Source of the DNA: Phyto melanocephala
Taxonomy: Eukaryota > Arthropoda > Insecta > Diptera > Rhinophoridae
Assembly (NCBI GenBank): GCA_941918925.1
Contig: OW799233.1
Span: 28,588,421-28,652,420 of the forward strand
DNA: 64,000 nucleotides
Reading direction: 5' to 3'
Shown here: positions 35,979-46,369 of the stretch, piece after piece
Layout of the letters: every line of letters starts with the position of its first letter
Position numbering within the stretch: the stretch's first letter is position 1
The notes under the pieces: model-generated
Database searches by the model: none
The model's input: only the letters and a program-made list of their open reading frames with translations
Told to the model about the DNA's origin: nothing
Program-made: the position numbers and the translations under genes

Positions 35979-36800
35979 CTATACTCTTCACACAGTGAAA
36001 AAGGGTATATATAGGTTTGTCATTCCGTTTGAAATTTCTACAATTATCAATTATCTACACATACATACAAACGTGGTATACTGGTTATACTACATTTACA
36101 CCTAAGCGAAATCTAGTAGATTTGATTTAAAATCTTTATTAAAATCTAAACCGTTTATACCACTGTTTTTTGACATTTTGCAAGATTTCGTTTTCAAAAC
36201 AATATACTTATTTACAAGTTGGTCTGAGAGGCTCTGTATGTTCTACTTCTCCCAAATTCAAACTCCATATAAAAAAAATGTAAACAAGAAAGTACTTGTG
36301 CAATTGCAACCACCTTATATATTATGATTGAATTGTTCTGTGTGCAGCGTAGTAAATTTTTGTACAATTTAATTAAAATCACAGTTGCATCACAAAGTAG
36401 TACTAGATTTTAAGTAGATTTTGCCAAAATCTAGTGGCGAAGTAGATTTCATTTTGTATGGGAAATCTGGTAGATTTCGCACAAAATTCCTTATGCACTA
36501 GATTTTGTGTAGGTGTAAATGTAGTATTAGAGTGATCCAACAAATTTTTTTATTTTATATATTATTCAAATTTTTATTGTTTTATATTTAATTTTTCTTT
36601 TAATTTATTTTTTTAGACACATAAGTAAACTAAATTTATAATATTACAATTGGATGTTTTTATAAATGTTTGTTTATTATATGTATGTATGTATGTATTT
36701 CATATGAGATAAATGGTGATATAAACAATTGTTGTTGCATGACTACACGTTGTGAAGGGTATATAAGATTCGGCATGGCCGAATAAAGCACTCTTGTTTT
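35979..36800 (+). mobile_element. DINE-1-like family A, split by a MITE
   Basis: The head (CTCTTCACACAGTGAAAAAG) and a deleted body reach CGTGGTATACTGGTTA at 36085. After an inserted MITE the element resumes at TTAGAGTGATCC (36527) and ends CGGCATGGCCG...GCACTCTTG at about 36798. Confidence 0.65.
36086..36526. mobile_element. Harbinger-like MITE, TACTACATTTACACC family (441 bp)
   Basis: Ends TACTACATTTACACC and GGTGTAAATGTAGTA are exact inverted repeats, with weaker pairing of GAAATCTAGTAGATTT and AAATCTGGTAGATTTC further in. TTA is duplicated on both sides. Taking out the element plus one TTA restores CTGGTTAGAGT, the wording of intact family-A elements. Non-coding. Confidence 0.8.
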
Positions 36801-36889
36801 TATTTCTTTTTTGTTTTTGGTTTCTCAACAAAAACTTGCTCGTACTTGCCGAGGCAAGTGTGTACTCAAATATGAGCAAATTTCTTCCT

Positions 36890-37410
36890 CTTAACCCGAC
36901 CTTACCCCTTTTGTAAGTAAACATAAATAAGGCCACTTTCGCATTAGGCAACTTTAATTGCGCAAGTATAATTTTAATTTTTATATTTTTTCTTTGGAAC
37001 TTGCTTTTATGTTCACATTGAGCAACTTGGTTGAGCAAGTTTAATTGAATTAGTTCTGTTTCATCTCGCATCCAATTTCTCATCATTTTTAAATATTTGA
37101 TTCACAATTAAAATTTTCACGCAGACAAAATTACACAACACACCGAAGAAGAAATAAAAGACAATGTCAAAAGCAAATAAATATTCCAAGTCAAGAATGA
37201 CAGCAGAAGCAGAATTGCCAAGTACAAGCAAGTCTGTACTCAAATGTCGGCAATTCTTACCCCTTCACACCGACCTTTCCTCTCACACCCACAAACACAA
37301 GACTTGCGCAATTAAAGTTGCCTAATGCGAAAGGGGCCTAATATTGCAAATAAAAAAGTAGATCTGCTGCGTTGTCAACACCACCTGACAATACTATTTG
37401 AATAAGTACA
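36890..37410 (-). mobile_element. P-type MITE interrupted by a Harbinger-like MITE
   Basis: 37341-37395 reversed reads GTCAGGTGGTGTTGACAACG...GATCTACTTTTTTATTTGCA, as at 44670-44710. On the other side of the inserted MITE, 36908-36926 reversed (TTATTTATGTTTACTTAC) continues it. The far end is not clear. Confidence 0.55.
36929..37339 (-). mobile_element. Harbinger-like MITE, GGCYCCTTTCGC family, copy 1
   Basis: Ends GGCCACTTTCGCATTAGGCA and mirror TGCCTAATGCGAAAGGGGCC, flanked on both sides by TAA. The interior (about 410 bp) is the reverse of the copy at 39020-39415. Non-coding; open frames inside are chance. Confidence 0.8.
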
Positions 37411-37829
37411 AAACATCGACAACAGCGGTTGACACCAGGCAAATTAATGTACGCAGCAAAAATTTTTCTTTGTTCAAGCAAATCGATGGCTGGTGTGGAC
37501 CGTACAGGGCAATGTGGTTTTTTTAAAATTTCTTTTACTCTCATTTGGCTCATTTAGATTTAATGTAAAATGAAAAACAAACATGAGCTGCTGCAGACAA
37601 AAAATCGTCGTTTAAACGTCAACGTAGAAGATTTTTTAAAATAAAACTGAAAAAGACATGATTTCGAAAATCATCATGTAAAGACCAGGGCATACCACAC
37701 TATTGTAGTTACACTATGGTCATAGCCTAATAATTGTGTGCAAAAAAAAAAAATAGTTCATATTTGCATTTACTTGAAATTCGTTTTGTTTTATATTTTG
37801 TAATTTTACCGAATGAAGAGAAATGCTAA

Positions 37830-38886
37830 ATATTCGTTTGTCATTACTATAAATTTCTTTTCCGACCGCATAAAGTATATATTTTCTGAAAGCTTATGAA
37901 TAGAGGAGTCGATTAAGCCCTGACCGTCTGTCCATGTGTTAGTTGAAACGAACTTTCTTTTGGAAATATCCAGGAATAAATCGCTATTGAAATTCAGCAA
38001 AATCTCGCAATAACTTTCTGAGATACGTGCAAATAAACGCAACTGCCTCTGTTTTTCCCCATATTTTTACCACCAAAATTAAAAATTTTCAGCGTCATAA
38101 TATTTTATATTTACCTTTTTTATTATTTGTAGATATAAATGTCTCGAGAAATATTCGTGAAAAATTTTAGATAAATCGGGCTTTAATCGGTAAAAGTTAT
38201 CGGCAATATTTTTTTTTAATATATATTCCAAAATTTTACAAACTGAAATCATTTTTAAATTTTAGCCTATAAGTTCAATGCGACAACGACAGAATATGAA
38301 GAAAAATTAATCATCCGATACTAGCTGAGTGGAATGCATTTTCGAAACTAGCTACGGTTTCATCATCAGCACTCTTTAGATCAGAACTACAGCTTTTAGA
38401 CAACCGAGAGTCAATATTGGTATCATCTGAAAGGACTTGACTAGAGCAATATAAGAACTATAAAAATATTAATATTCATGTTGGCCGCCACAACAAAATG
38501 GCGGACAATACATTTATATATGGGTCAAATCTTGTATTTTAACATGTAATTCCTTCAACCCACGCAATATTGATATCAAATGAAAGAGCTTGACCATTAG
38601 AATGCAGTAAATTATTAAAAAATGTTAAATCCAAGGTGGCGTCTAAACAAAATGGTGGATTCAATTTTTTTTAACCCCATCAATATGGGTATCAATTTAA
38701 ACAGTTTGACTAGTAGAATACAATTAACTACGTAAAAATTAAAAATTGAGGATGGCGTCGGAAATAAAAAAGAAAAATGCCGTATAACATTCAATAAAGG
38801 TTAAGCTACGATATGGGATTATACCTATGTACAAGATGGTGAAGGGTATTTTCAGATTCGTCACGGTCGAATATAGCACTCTTACT
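37830..38886 (+). mobile_element. DINE-1-like family A, long form with inserted core repeat
   Basis: GACCGCATAAAGTATATATT, GAGGAGTCGATTAAGCCCTG and the AAATGGCGGACAATACATTT block follow the long family-A plan. It ends GGTGAAGGGTATTTTCAG and then CGTCACGGTCGAATATAGC. About 140 bp of extra sequence at 38250-38395 includes a CCGATACTAGC...CTCTTTA core repeat. Confidence 0.65.
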
Positions 38887-39019
38887 TATTTTAGTTAAGG
38901 CCTTACTTTCTGTGATCAACTATCGTTGGTCATACAAATAAATATGTTCTAAAAAGTACAAAACTATTATCCCGATTTTTTCCCTTTCCACCTTGTTATG
39001 AATTGGTTTGAATTGTTAG

Positions 39020-39415
39020 GCTCCTTTCGCATTAGGCAACTATAATTGCGCAATTCTTGTGTTTGTTGGCGTGAGAGGAAAGGTCGGTGTGAAGGGGAAA
39101 GAATTGCCGAGATTTGAGTACAGACTTGCTTGTACTTGGCAATTCTGCTTCTGCTGTCATTCTTGTCTTGGAATATTTATTTGTTTTTGACATTGTCTTT
39201 TATTTCTTCTTCGGTGTGTTGTGCAATTTTGTGTGTGAAAATTTTATTTGTTTATAAGTGAATCAAATATTTAAAAATGATGAGAAATTGGAAGAAACTG
39301 GAAGAAATTGAGCAACCAAGTTGCTTAATGTGAACATAAAAGCAAGTTCAAAAGAAAATAAATAAAAATTAAAATTATACTTGCGCAATTATAGTTGCCT
39401 AATGCGAAAGGAGCC
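39020..39415 (+). mobile_element. Harbinger-like MITE, GGCYCCTTTCGC family, copy 2
   Basis: Ends GGCTCCTTTCGCATTAGGCA and TGCCTAATGCGAAAGGAGCC are perfect inverted repeats over 20 bp and continue inwards (ACTATAATTGCGCAA). TTA is duplicated on both sides. It is an inverted copy of the element at 36929-37339. Confidence 0.85.
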
Positions 39416-39990
39416 TTACTAAATTACATAATTTTTTATGTTATGTTTTTATGTTTGGTGAAATTCCGAATTTTATTTTTCAAATTTTGAAATATATTTA
39501 CAATATCTCACTACTTTCTCTTTTTACCAGACTTTACCCGTACTTTTTTTGCGTGTAAAATGGGAAAACTGTAAGATCACTAAATCGGCTGTTTTTAAAT
39601 TGTAAAAATATAAAAGGCTGAAAAGATTTTTTATTTTTGTAAACAATGAAATATACTTTGTCTGAGAATATAAATAGAGTTTTTGTAATTTGAATAATTT
39701 TAATAACTAATAAAACATATGCATTTCACTCTAGTGTTTGTTTGGACAAACTTTTTTTTTTTTTTTTATTATTATCCTTTATTAAAAACTTATTCATTTT
39801 ATCAATATCATTAACAGAGTTATGAGAATTTACATATAGTATTACGACAATTAACATCTTATTAATAAAATAAAGAAACTACTAATATCACAGATTTAAG
39901 GAAAAGTTGTTCATAAAAAACCTCGCATCAACTTAGAAGTTATGAGATTTTAAAACAATCACTGAAATGTGTCTTTTAAACAAAAGACCC

Positions 39991-40664
39991 TCAGTGGTTG
40001 TTCAGCAAATTTCTTATTATTTCAAAATTTGACCTTCTGCATTTTTCATTAAATGACAGCGTCAGTTCCCTTGTCAATGAATTAAACATTTTGAAGTCAA
40101 AGTTTCTGTGTAGAAGATAAGTTGGATATCTAAAAGGTAGATTGTGTATTATTTTCAAATTTTTATTTTGAATGATTTGCAATTTTTTTGTATGCGTTTT
40201 AGCAGCCTTTTGGGACCAGATTTGACAACCATAGGTCATAATCGGTCGAATACACATTTTGTAAATAAGAACTTTGTTCTTTATATTAATATTAGATCTT
40301 CGGCCAATTAAGGGGTATAAGGCACGACTACACTTAATTGCCTTCTCGCAAATGTAATTAACATGCTGTTTGAATAAAAGTTTTCTGTCAAGGATTACTC
40401 CTAGATATTTAATTTCGTCCTTCAATGGGATAATTGTTCCCCTAGACGATAAATATCTAGTAGGAAAGCGTTTTCGCGATTTGTTGAATGGAAATATAAT
40501 TGCTTGAGTTTTATCGTCATTGACTTTTATTTTCCATTTGTCATAGTATTTACGAATTAATTTAAGATTATTTTCCATTCTTCTAATAATCGCATTCGAG
40601 ACTTTACCGCAACAAATAAAGGCGCTGTCATCCGCGTAAAAAGCTGCATCATGGTCTCTTCTTA
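39991..40664 (-). pseudogene. LINE reverse transcriptase, C-terminal part
   Basis: The reading frame from 40664 down to the stop at 39991 starts LRRDHDAAFYADDSAF, carrying the catalytic YADD motif. It continues with the thumb region IKYLGVILDRKLLFKQHV and the RPIMTYGCQIW block usual in Jockey-type ORF2 proteins. It is the in-frame continuation of the part at 42021-43368. It is separated from it by the insertion and cannot be expressed as one protein. Confidence 0.85.
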
Positions 40665-41009
40665 AGGTGAATTCACCCATTTGTTCTGAACAAAATTTTT
40701 TCCGGAGAATAACATTTTTTACTGAGAGTTTTCTGCAGAACGATTCACCCATTTAAGAAAATTTTTCCGAAAAAACAAAGCTGCCATATAATATAAAAAT
40801 GCAAACAGTTGTACAAAGTGGCAGCACCGCTAGCAAACTATGTAAATAAATACAAATGTAAATTATTTCATTTAAATATATGTGAAGAAAATGTCGGATA
40901 GAAGAAAACTAAAATTATTATTTTTAATTAAGTGCATAAAGTCAATTTGTTTGCAAAAGAAATTTATAAAAAAATCGAAAATAAAATGAGTCGCAGTGAG
41001 AAAAACCCT

Positions 41010-41121
41010 GTTTTAAATAATTATTTTTGTATGCACTATTGCTCATGTCATACAAACATTCTCTTCCTGTTTTTTTTAATTCTTCTATTAATTTTTGAGC
41101 AATATTTTCATTAAGTTTCAT
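41010..41121 (-). pseudogene. MADF-domain gene fragment in left arm
   Basis: From the ATG at 41121 the frame reads MKLNENIAQKLIEELKKTGR then CLYDMSNSAYKNNYLKQG. This is the first half of a MADF domain (hydrophobic LI..., LYD.S...YKN). After that it runs into unrelated sequence. MADF/Myb-like proteins are the second gene of PIF/Harbinger transposons. Confidence 0.6.
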
Positions 41122-41554
41122 TTTAATTGTTAATTTTCGGCAAAAACAATTTTTGTATAATAAATGTACTGACACTGTGTGATGTGGCAACCAAATTCAA
41201 TTTTCATGTAAATATTGAAAAATAGTGGCATCCCAATTCAGTTTCTTCTGAACAAGAATTAAAATTAAACCAATTCAAGAAAAATCTTTCTGAACAAAAT
41301 AATCTTTCTCTCTCTCAAAAGTAAAACATCAAACTCAATATAAAAAAAATTTGTTCTGAACAAAAATTTTATGGGTGAATCCAGCTAAAGATTTTTCTTG
41401 AATTGGTTTAATTTTAATTCTTGTTCAGAAGAAACTGAATTGGGATGCCACTATTTTTCAATATTTACATGAAAATTGAATTTGGTTGCCACATCACACA
41501 GTGTCAGTACATTTATTATACAAAAATTGTTTTTGCCGAAAATTAACAATTAAA

Positions 41555-41700
41555 ATGGAATTTAATGAAAATATTGCTCAAAAATTAATAGAAGAATTTA
41601 AAAACCAGGAAGAAAATGTTTGTATGACATGAGCAATAGTGCATACAAAAATAATTATTTAAAACAGGGTTTATGGAATGAAATAGAAGCAACTCTTTTT
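41555..41700 (+). pseudogene. MADF-domain gene fragment in right arm
   Basis: From the ATG at 41555 the frame reads EFNENIAQKLIEEF. After a frame change it continues YDMSNSAYKNNYLKQG and then LWNEIEATL. The W-N-E-I segment is the next conserved MADF helix and is missing from the left-arm copy, so the right arm preserves a little more of the ancestral gene. Confidence 0.6.
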
Positions 41701-42020
41701 ATTTTCGATTTTTTTTTATAAATTTCTTTTGCAAACAAATTGACTTTATGCACTTCAATTAAAAATAATAATTTTAGTTTTCTTCTATCCGACATTTTCT
41801 TCACATATATTTTAATGAAATAATTTACGTTTGTATTTATTTACATAGTTTGCTAGCGGTGCTTCCACTTTGTACAACTGTTTGCATTTTATATTATATG
41901 GCAGCTTTGTTTTTTCGGACAAATTTTCTTAAATGGGTGAATCGTTCTGCAGAAAACTCTCAGTAAAAAATGTTATTCTCCGGAAAAAATTTTGTTCAGA
42001 ACAAATGGGTGAATTCACCT

Positions 42021-43368
42021 TTAGAGTAACATCAGATGTATATATCGAGTATAGTGTAGGGGATAATACTGATCCTTGCGGCAACCCCGCAGGTATTTGC
42101 CTTTCACTAGAAAATTTGTTATTGATAGATACAACAAACGTGCGTTTATCTAAAAAGCTTTTGATAAGTTTTTGAAGGTAAATTGGAAAATTTAACGTAT
42201 TTAATTTATACACTAGTCCATCATGCCAGATTGAGTCAAAAGCTTTTTCGATATCAAGAAAAACGACTCCAGTGCTTTTTCGATTACTTTTATTACATTC
42301 AAGAAAGTTAACAACTCTCTTAAGTTGATGTACAGTGGAGTGCTCTTTTCGAAAACCAAATTGTTCTTTATTTATGATATTATTGCAATTTGAAAAATCT
42401 AAAATTCTGGAGTGAATAATTTTCTCGAACACCTTATCCAATAGGCTAAGAATACTTATTGGCCTATAGCTGGAGGGCAATTTAGGATCCTTTCCAGATT
42501 TGTGGATTGGAATTACCTTAGCCATTTTAAAAACGTGTGGGAAGTACCCATTGCTCAGGCAGAAGTTAAATAATTTACTTAAAATTTCAAAAAAGGAGTC
42601 GGGCATATTTTTAAGTATTATACTGTTAATCCCATCTAAGCCAGGAGCTTTATTATTTTTCAGCAAATGGACAAATGATTTGACTTCAGCCAAATTTGTA
42701 AGTTTAATACTTGTATTGTCGGTAAGAGTTTGATTAAGGTCATTAATGCATCTTGATACAACCGAGTCCATGGGTGATGGATTGTTAATAGTAATGGTAT
42801 GTGAACTAGCAAATACGTCAGCTATTGCATTTGACTTTTCGACGTCAGAATTCAGAATTGATCCATCTACATGAAGTTTAGAATATGTAGGATTCTTGCC
42901 TTTTAAAGTTTTAGTTAATTTCCAAAACTTTTTGGAACCGGTAGGCAGATTTGAAATGAATTTCGACCAAGACTCATTCCTGTCTTTATTCAGGTGAAAG
43001 TGAATAAGCCTATTTAGCTGTTTCAGGACACAATATAAATGCATTCTATAATTTAAATCCCTACATCTTTGGAATTTACGTCTGTATTTGTTTCTCTGAG
43101 CAATTAGCATTTTGCTAATTTCTGAAATTTGCCGTTGCCAGGGGTTTCTATGACCAACTGGTATTCTACTAGTAGCTTCTTTTACAATATATATTAGTTT
43201 ACTTAATGATACATCTAGATTACCTGTGTTTGTAACATTTTGATTTATATCTTGTAATAGTATTTCATTCTCCACCCAGTTTTTTATTGATAACCAATCG
43301 GCTCGATTATATAGGGGTACCAACAAAATGCTATTATGTACCTCTCCATAAATGACGCAAGATATACT
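42021..43368 (-). pseudogene. LINE reverse transcriptase, N-terminal part
   Basis: It opens after the stop at 43371 and runs to the insertion. It contains the linker between endonuclease and RT, then APGLDGINSIILKN, FPHVFKMAKVIPIHKSGKD, SYRPISILSLLDKVFEKII, VVFLDIEKAFDSIWHDGL (first catalytic Asp) and IPAGLPQGSVLSPTLYSIY. These are the standard RT blocks 2 to 4 in Jockey-clade wording. No in-frame stop occurs in this part, so the copy is fairly young. Confidence 0.88.
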
Positions 43369-43394
43369 TTATTATACTTATTTATACTTTATTA

Positions 43395-43810
43395 TTTATT
43401 TAACATGTTCATAACGAAAATGTATTGCGAATATAAAAGAATATGAACATGTTGAATAAAGAATTGTCATTTGATAGGTAAAGTAAAAATGCAACAAAAA
43501 TTTGAAAATTAATACTAAGATTCACTAATTCAAATTTCATTGAATTGTAACATAAATAGGAATTTTTAGTTACATAGTAGTATACCGATAAAGAGTGCTG
43601 ATGATGAAATCGTAGCTGATTTCGAAAATGCATTCCACTCGGCTAATATCGGAAATAATTTTAGAAAGAATATTCCTAAAAATGGTTACAATTTAAATAA
43701 ATTTGAATTATAAAATTAAATAAATGAATAAATGAACTTAAGCCAAAATAAAAATGATTCACATTAAAATTTTATATATAGTAAAAAGTTCGAATAAAAT
43801 ATAAATATAA
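43395..43810 (-). mobile_element. AATGTGAACC element, one-arm copy
   Basis: The reverse orientation of the 6.3-kb and 47.2-kb copies: ATGTTCATAACGAAAATGTA, the core ACCGATAAAGAGTGCTGATG to GGCTAATATCGG (43584-43652) and GGCTTAAG-type arm to TTCACATTAAAATTTT and AAGTTCGAATAAAATATAAA. Only one long arm is present. It abuts the 5' truncation of the LINE. Confidence 0.65.
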
Positions 43811-44379
43811 AACTCAATAAAATTTCTTATGCCAAACCTAATAATGATTAAACTATTTTTACGTTATCATACAAAAACTTCTGTTTTTTTATAATAGAAA
43901 ATTAAATTGATTTCGTATTACCATATATGCACGAATGAAAGCGACTTGAAAAAACAACGATATACTTATGTTAATATGTTCTTGTAATTTTTAGTGCAGC
44001 CGTAATATATACATATATACTCTGTTGTTTGATTGCGGACATAACAGAGTTATTTTAAATCTTTTTCATTAAAACTTAGTGCTAAGTCCCCTTTTACAAT
44101 AGAGAAACTGAAAAGCAGACAGTCGAAATTCGGTAGCAACGGGTGGAAGTACATAGTACACATTTTTTTCTCTTTAACTTTTTTATATATTTTTTCAAAT
44201 TTCATATTATTTTTTTATCTCATCATCTCTTTAGTAGTTCGTTATACGATCTAAACACCATACGACAGCGAAAAAAATTAGAAAAATAAATTTCTTAATT
44301 GTAAAAATTTTAGGAAGTTTTAAAAGAGAATGAAAAAAATATATATGCCTCTCATTTCTAGTTTGTAAAAAGCATTTAA

Positions 44380-44490
44380 CGCCATCAGTCGAAATAGCCT
44401 GATGCGGTTCATCCGAATAAAATAATTCGGCGACGGCGGTAAGCCGGCTGGGGGCATATCAACCTGGACCTCTAAACAACAGCTGTACAA
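44380..44490. other. GC-rich island of unknown nature
   Basis: GGCGACGGCGGTAAGCCGGC and the surrounding 100 bp are much more GC-rich than anything nearby. An open frame on the minus strand crosses it (LEVQVDMPPAGLPPSPNYF), with no family recognised. It could be a decayed 5' end of a retroelement or a short unrecognised exon. Confidence 0.3.
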
Positions 44491-44650
44491 TTTTGACGTT
44501 TTTTTTCGGGCTTGAAATGTGGTTTTTTGCGTTCCAGCAAATTTTGGTAAATTTATCGTTTTCTGAGAGAATTTTTTGCTTACTCTCATTTTACCGGACT
44601 TTACCCGGATTTACGTCTAACAAACCTAACATAGCGTACAAAGTTCTATT

Positions 44651-44893
44651 CCAGGCGAATTCATTATCAGGTGGTGTTGACAACGCAGCTGATCTACTTT
44701 TTTATTTGCAAAAATGATGATTGGATTGTCAAATATTATTTATGTTTACATAGATTACTCCTTCCCGCGCAAAAAAACACAAACAAAAACATGTAGTTTT
44801 CGAAAGTCGAAAGCAACAATAAAAAACCATGTTGTTTTTTTAATAATGTATTTGTTGTAGAATTACCACCACCTGATAAATAAATTCGCCTTG
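44651..44893. mobile_element. P-type MITE with 8-bp target duplication (243 bp)
   Basis: Ends CCAGGCGAATTCATTATCAG and, reversed, CAAGGCGAATTTATTTATCA followed by GGTGGTG. The octamer GTTCTATT is duplicated exactly (44643-44650 and 44894-44901). A subterminal GCAGCTGATC block lies 40 bp inside. The CA start, the AGGTGG block about 17 bp inside and the 8-bp duplication are features of P elements. Non-coding. Confidence 0.8.
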
Positions 44894-45172
44894 GTTCTAT
44901 TATTACAAGACACATTTTGTTTGAAAAGCAACAACAACATTTTTAAACCATTGTAAAATTTTAGAACAATATGACATGATAAGACACCTTGTGAATCACC
45001 CATATGTTTAGAATAATGAATACTCAAAAAAATAGCCAATACCCGATTATAGATACATACTTGTTTGCTTAAACTCACCCTAGTAATGCTTTACCATCTG
45101 TTATACCATAGATGTTAATAAAGTAAGTTACGAAAACAAAACTGCAGAATATTTAAATAAAATTTAAACTAA

Positions 45173-45919
45173 ATGGATTGGACTAGAGCGGAAATAACTA
45201 ATTTAATTCATTTATATAAACAGTATGAATGTTTATGGAACTATTCCCATGAAGATTACAACAATTACGATACAAAGCATAACGCGTGGTTGGATGTAGC
45301 GGAAGCCACTGGCAAGGAATTGGACGATGTTAAGCGCAAAGTGAAAAACTTACGTTCTGCCTATGTGGCGGAGAGAAAGAAAACGGAGGCTTCTAAAGAA
45401 AACGGTGTCAATTATAGACCGAACCTATTCTATTATAAAGATTTTGCTTTTCTAGATACTGTTGTAATTTTAAGAAAATCAACATTGTCACCAACAGCTT
45501 CGCAAACGTTTTCCGCATCACGGCACAAAGATAACACAAACACCGCCAGTCCCAGTAAAATGGTAGTCAGCAAACAAAGTAAACATAAATTTGTTAAAGT
45601 AGATAGGAAATCTCTACGTGATTCCAAATTTAGTAATGCCATTGATGCTATTGTTGCATCTGTGAACCAAACATCGCAGACAAAAAATAGTGCAATCTTA
45701 TCGGCTGAGAGTGAAGATGATAGTAATAATGTATTCAATTCGTTTGGCAAAACCACTGCGTTACAATTGCAGCAGCTTCCATTTGACAAAGCAACGGAAG
45801 CTATGTCTACTATTTTTCAACTGGTGGCGAATAAAACTATAGAGTCATTGAAAAAATCAAAAAGGGAAAAAACTAAGCGGACGAATGGAGTAATATCTTT
45901 TGAAACTATGAGCCCGTAG
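45173..45919 (+). CDS. MADF-domain protein, single exon
   Basis: A 248-residue frame with an N-terminal MADF (Myb/SANT-like) domain at about residues 8-97: LIHLYKQYECLWNYSHEDY, AWLDVAEATGKELDDVKRKV, LRSAYVAERKKTEAS and the aromatic end NLFYYKDFAFLDTV. MADF proteins bind DNA and act as transcription regulators or as partners of Harbinger transposases. Residues 100-200 are Ser/Thr/Lys-rich and probably disordered. PFDKATEAMSTIFQLVANKT near the C-terminus may form a helix; a clear BESS motif is not visible. The frame has no stop and ends before an AATAAA at 46187-46192, so it looks functional. It may be a host gene or a recently domesticated transposon gene; a Harbinger-like element with MADF fragments lies 3 kb away. 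Confidence 0.8.
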   Translation: MDWTRAEITNLIHLYKQYECLWNYSHEDYNNYDTKHNAWLDVAEATGKELDDVKRKVKNLRSAYVAERKKTEASKENGVNYRPNLFYYKDFAFLDTVVILRKSTLSPTASQTFSASRHKDNTNTASPSKMVVSKQSKHKFVKVDRKSLRDSKFSNAIDAIVASVNQTSQTKNSAILSAESEDDSNNVFNSFGKTTALQLQQLPFDKATEAMSTIFQLVANKTIESLKKSKREKTKRTNGVISFETMSP

Positions 45920-46224
45920 AACTTAAAAATCTTAGTTACATATAAAATATTTTAACGTTTTCATTTAAATCTTATTACAAATTGTCATTTGAATTACACA
46001 TGTATGTATGTATGTGCTTATGATTTTCTAGTTTATATTTACTATGTATGTTTTTTTCGGACATATACAAAGATATATGTATGTCAAGCGTAAAGAAACA
46101 AATTCTTTTAACTAAAAACAATCTAAAAAATAGTTTATTTGTATCCTGTAAAAAATATATATCTGGAAGTTTGATAAATATTGTAAAATAAATTTATAAA
46201 TTGAAAAGTGTTTTAAGAACAAAT

Positions 46225-46365
46225 AAATGTTAGATTTCAAAGCGTCAATTGTAGCTGGCATTATCCTGAACACCGCAGGCTTTACATATACCCAAAGAAA
46301 ATAGTCAAAAGGTGTAATATCGAACGATTCACCAGATATATGTATTTCGTACCTCTCGTTAGATA
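46225..46365 (-). pseudogene. mariner/DDE_3-type transposase C-terminal remnant
   Basis: The minus strand reads SFDITPFDYFLWVYVKPAVF followed by RIMPATIDALKSNI. This is the C-terminal block of DDE transposases of the mariner/IS630 kind (usually DLTPLDYFLWGYVK...PATIDAL). The rest of the element is not recognised. Only about 45 residues remain. Confidence 0.65.
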
Positions 46366-46369
46366 TTTT

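Larger units (their letters stand above)
40665..42020. mobile_element. 1356-bp palindromic Harbinger-like element in the LINE
   Basis: Ends AGGTGAATTCACCCATTTGT and its mirror; left arm about 40665-41291, right arm about 41391-42020, near-identical, with a spacer of about 100 bp. The flanking trinucleotide TTA is duplicated (40662-40664 and 42021-42023). The exact excision restores an open LINE frame, which fixes the boundaries. Each arm contains a copy of a MADF-domain gene start. The spacer holds a further GTTCTGAACAAAAATTTTAT end-like motif. Confidence 0.9.
39751..43368 (-). mobile_element. 5'-truncated Jockey-type LINE
   Basis: The plus-strand poly-T at 39751-39768 marks the 3' poly(A) tail. 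The element is read leftwards from about 43368. The endonuclease half of ORF2 is missing (5' truncation). The reverse-transcriptase frame is split by an inserted palindromic element (40665-42020). Removing the insert and one TTA rejoins the frame without a stop. A diverged 3' end of the same family lies at 5025-5275. Confidence 0.85.

Noticed and set aside
36700..37086. 128-codon open frame on the minus strand
   Set aside because: It crosses the end of a DINE-like element and the arm of a MITE, so it cannot be one gene.
45433..45789. 118-codon open frame antisense to the MADF gene
   Set aside because: Shadow frame; the plus-strand frame carries the recognisable domain.
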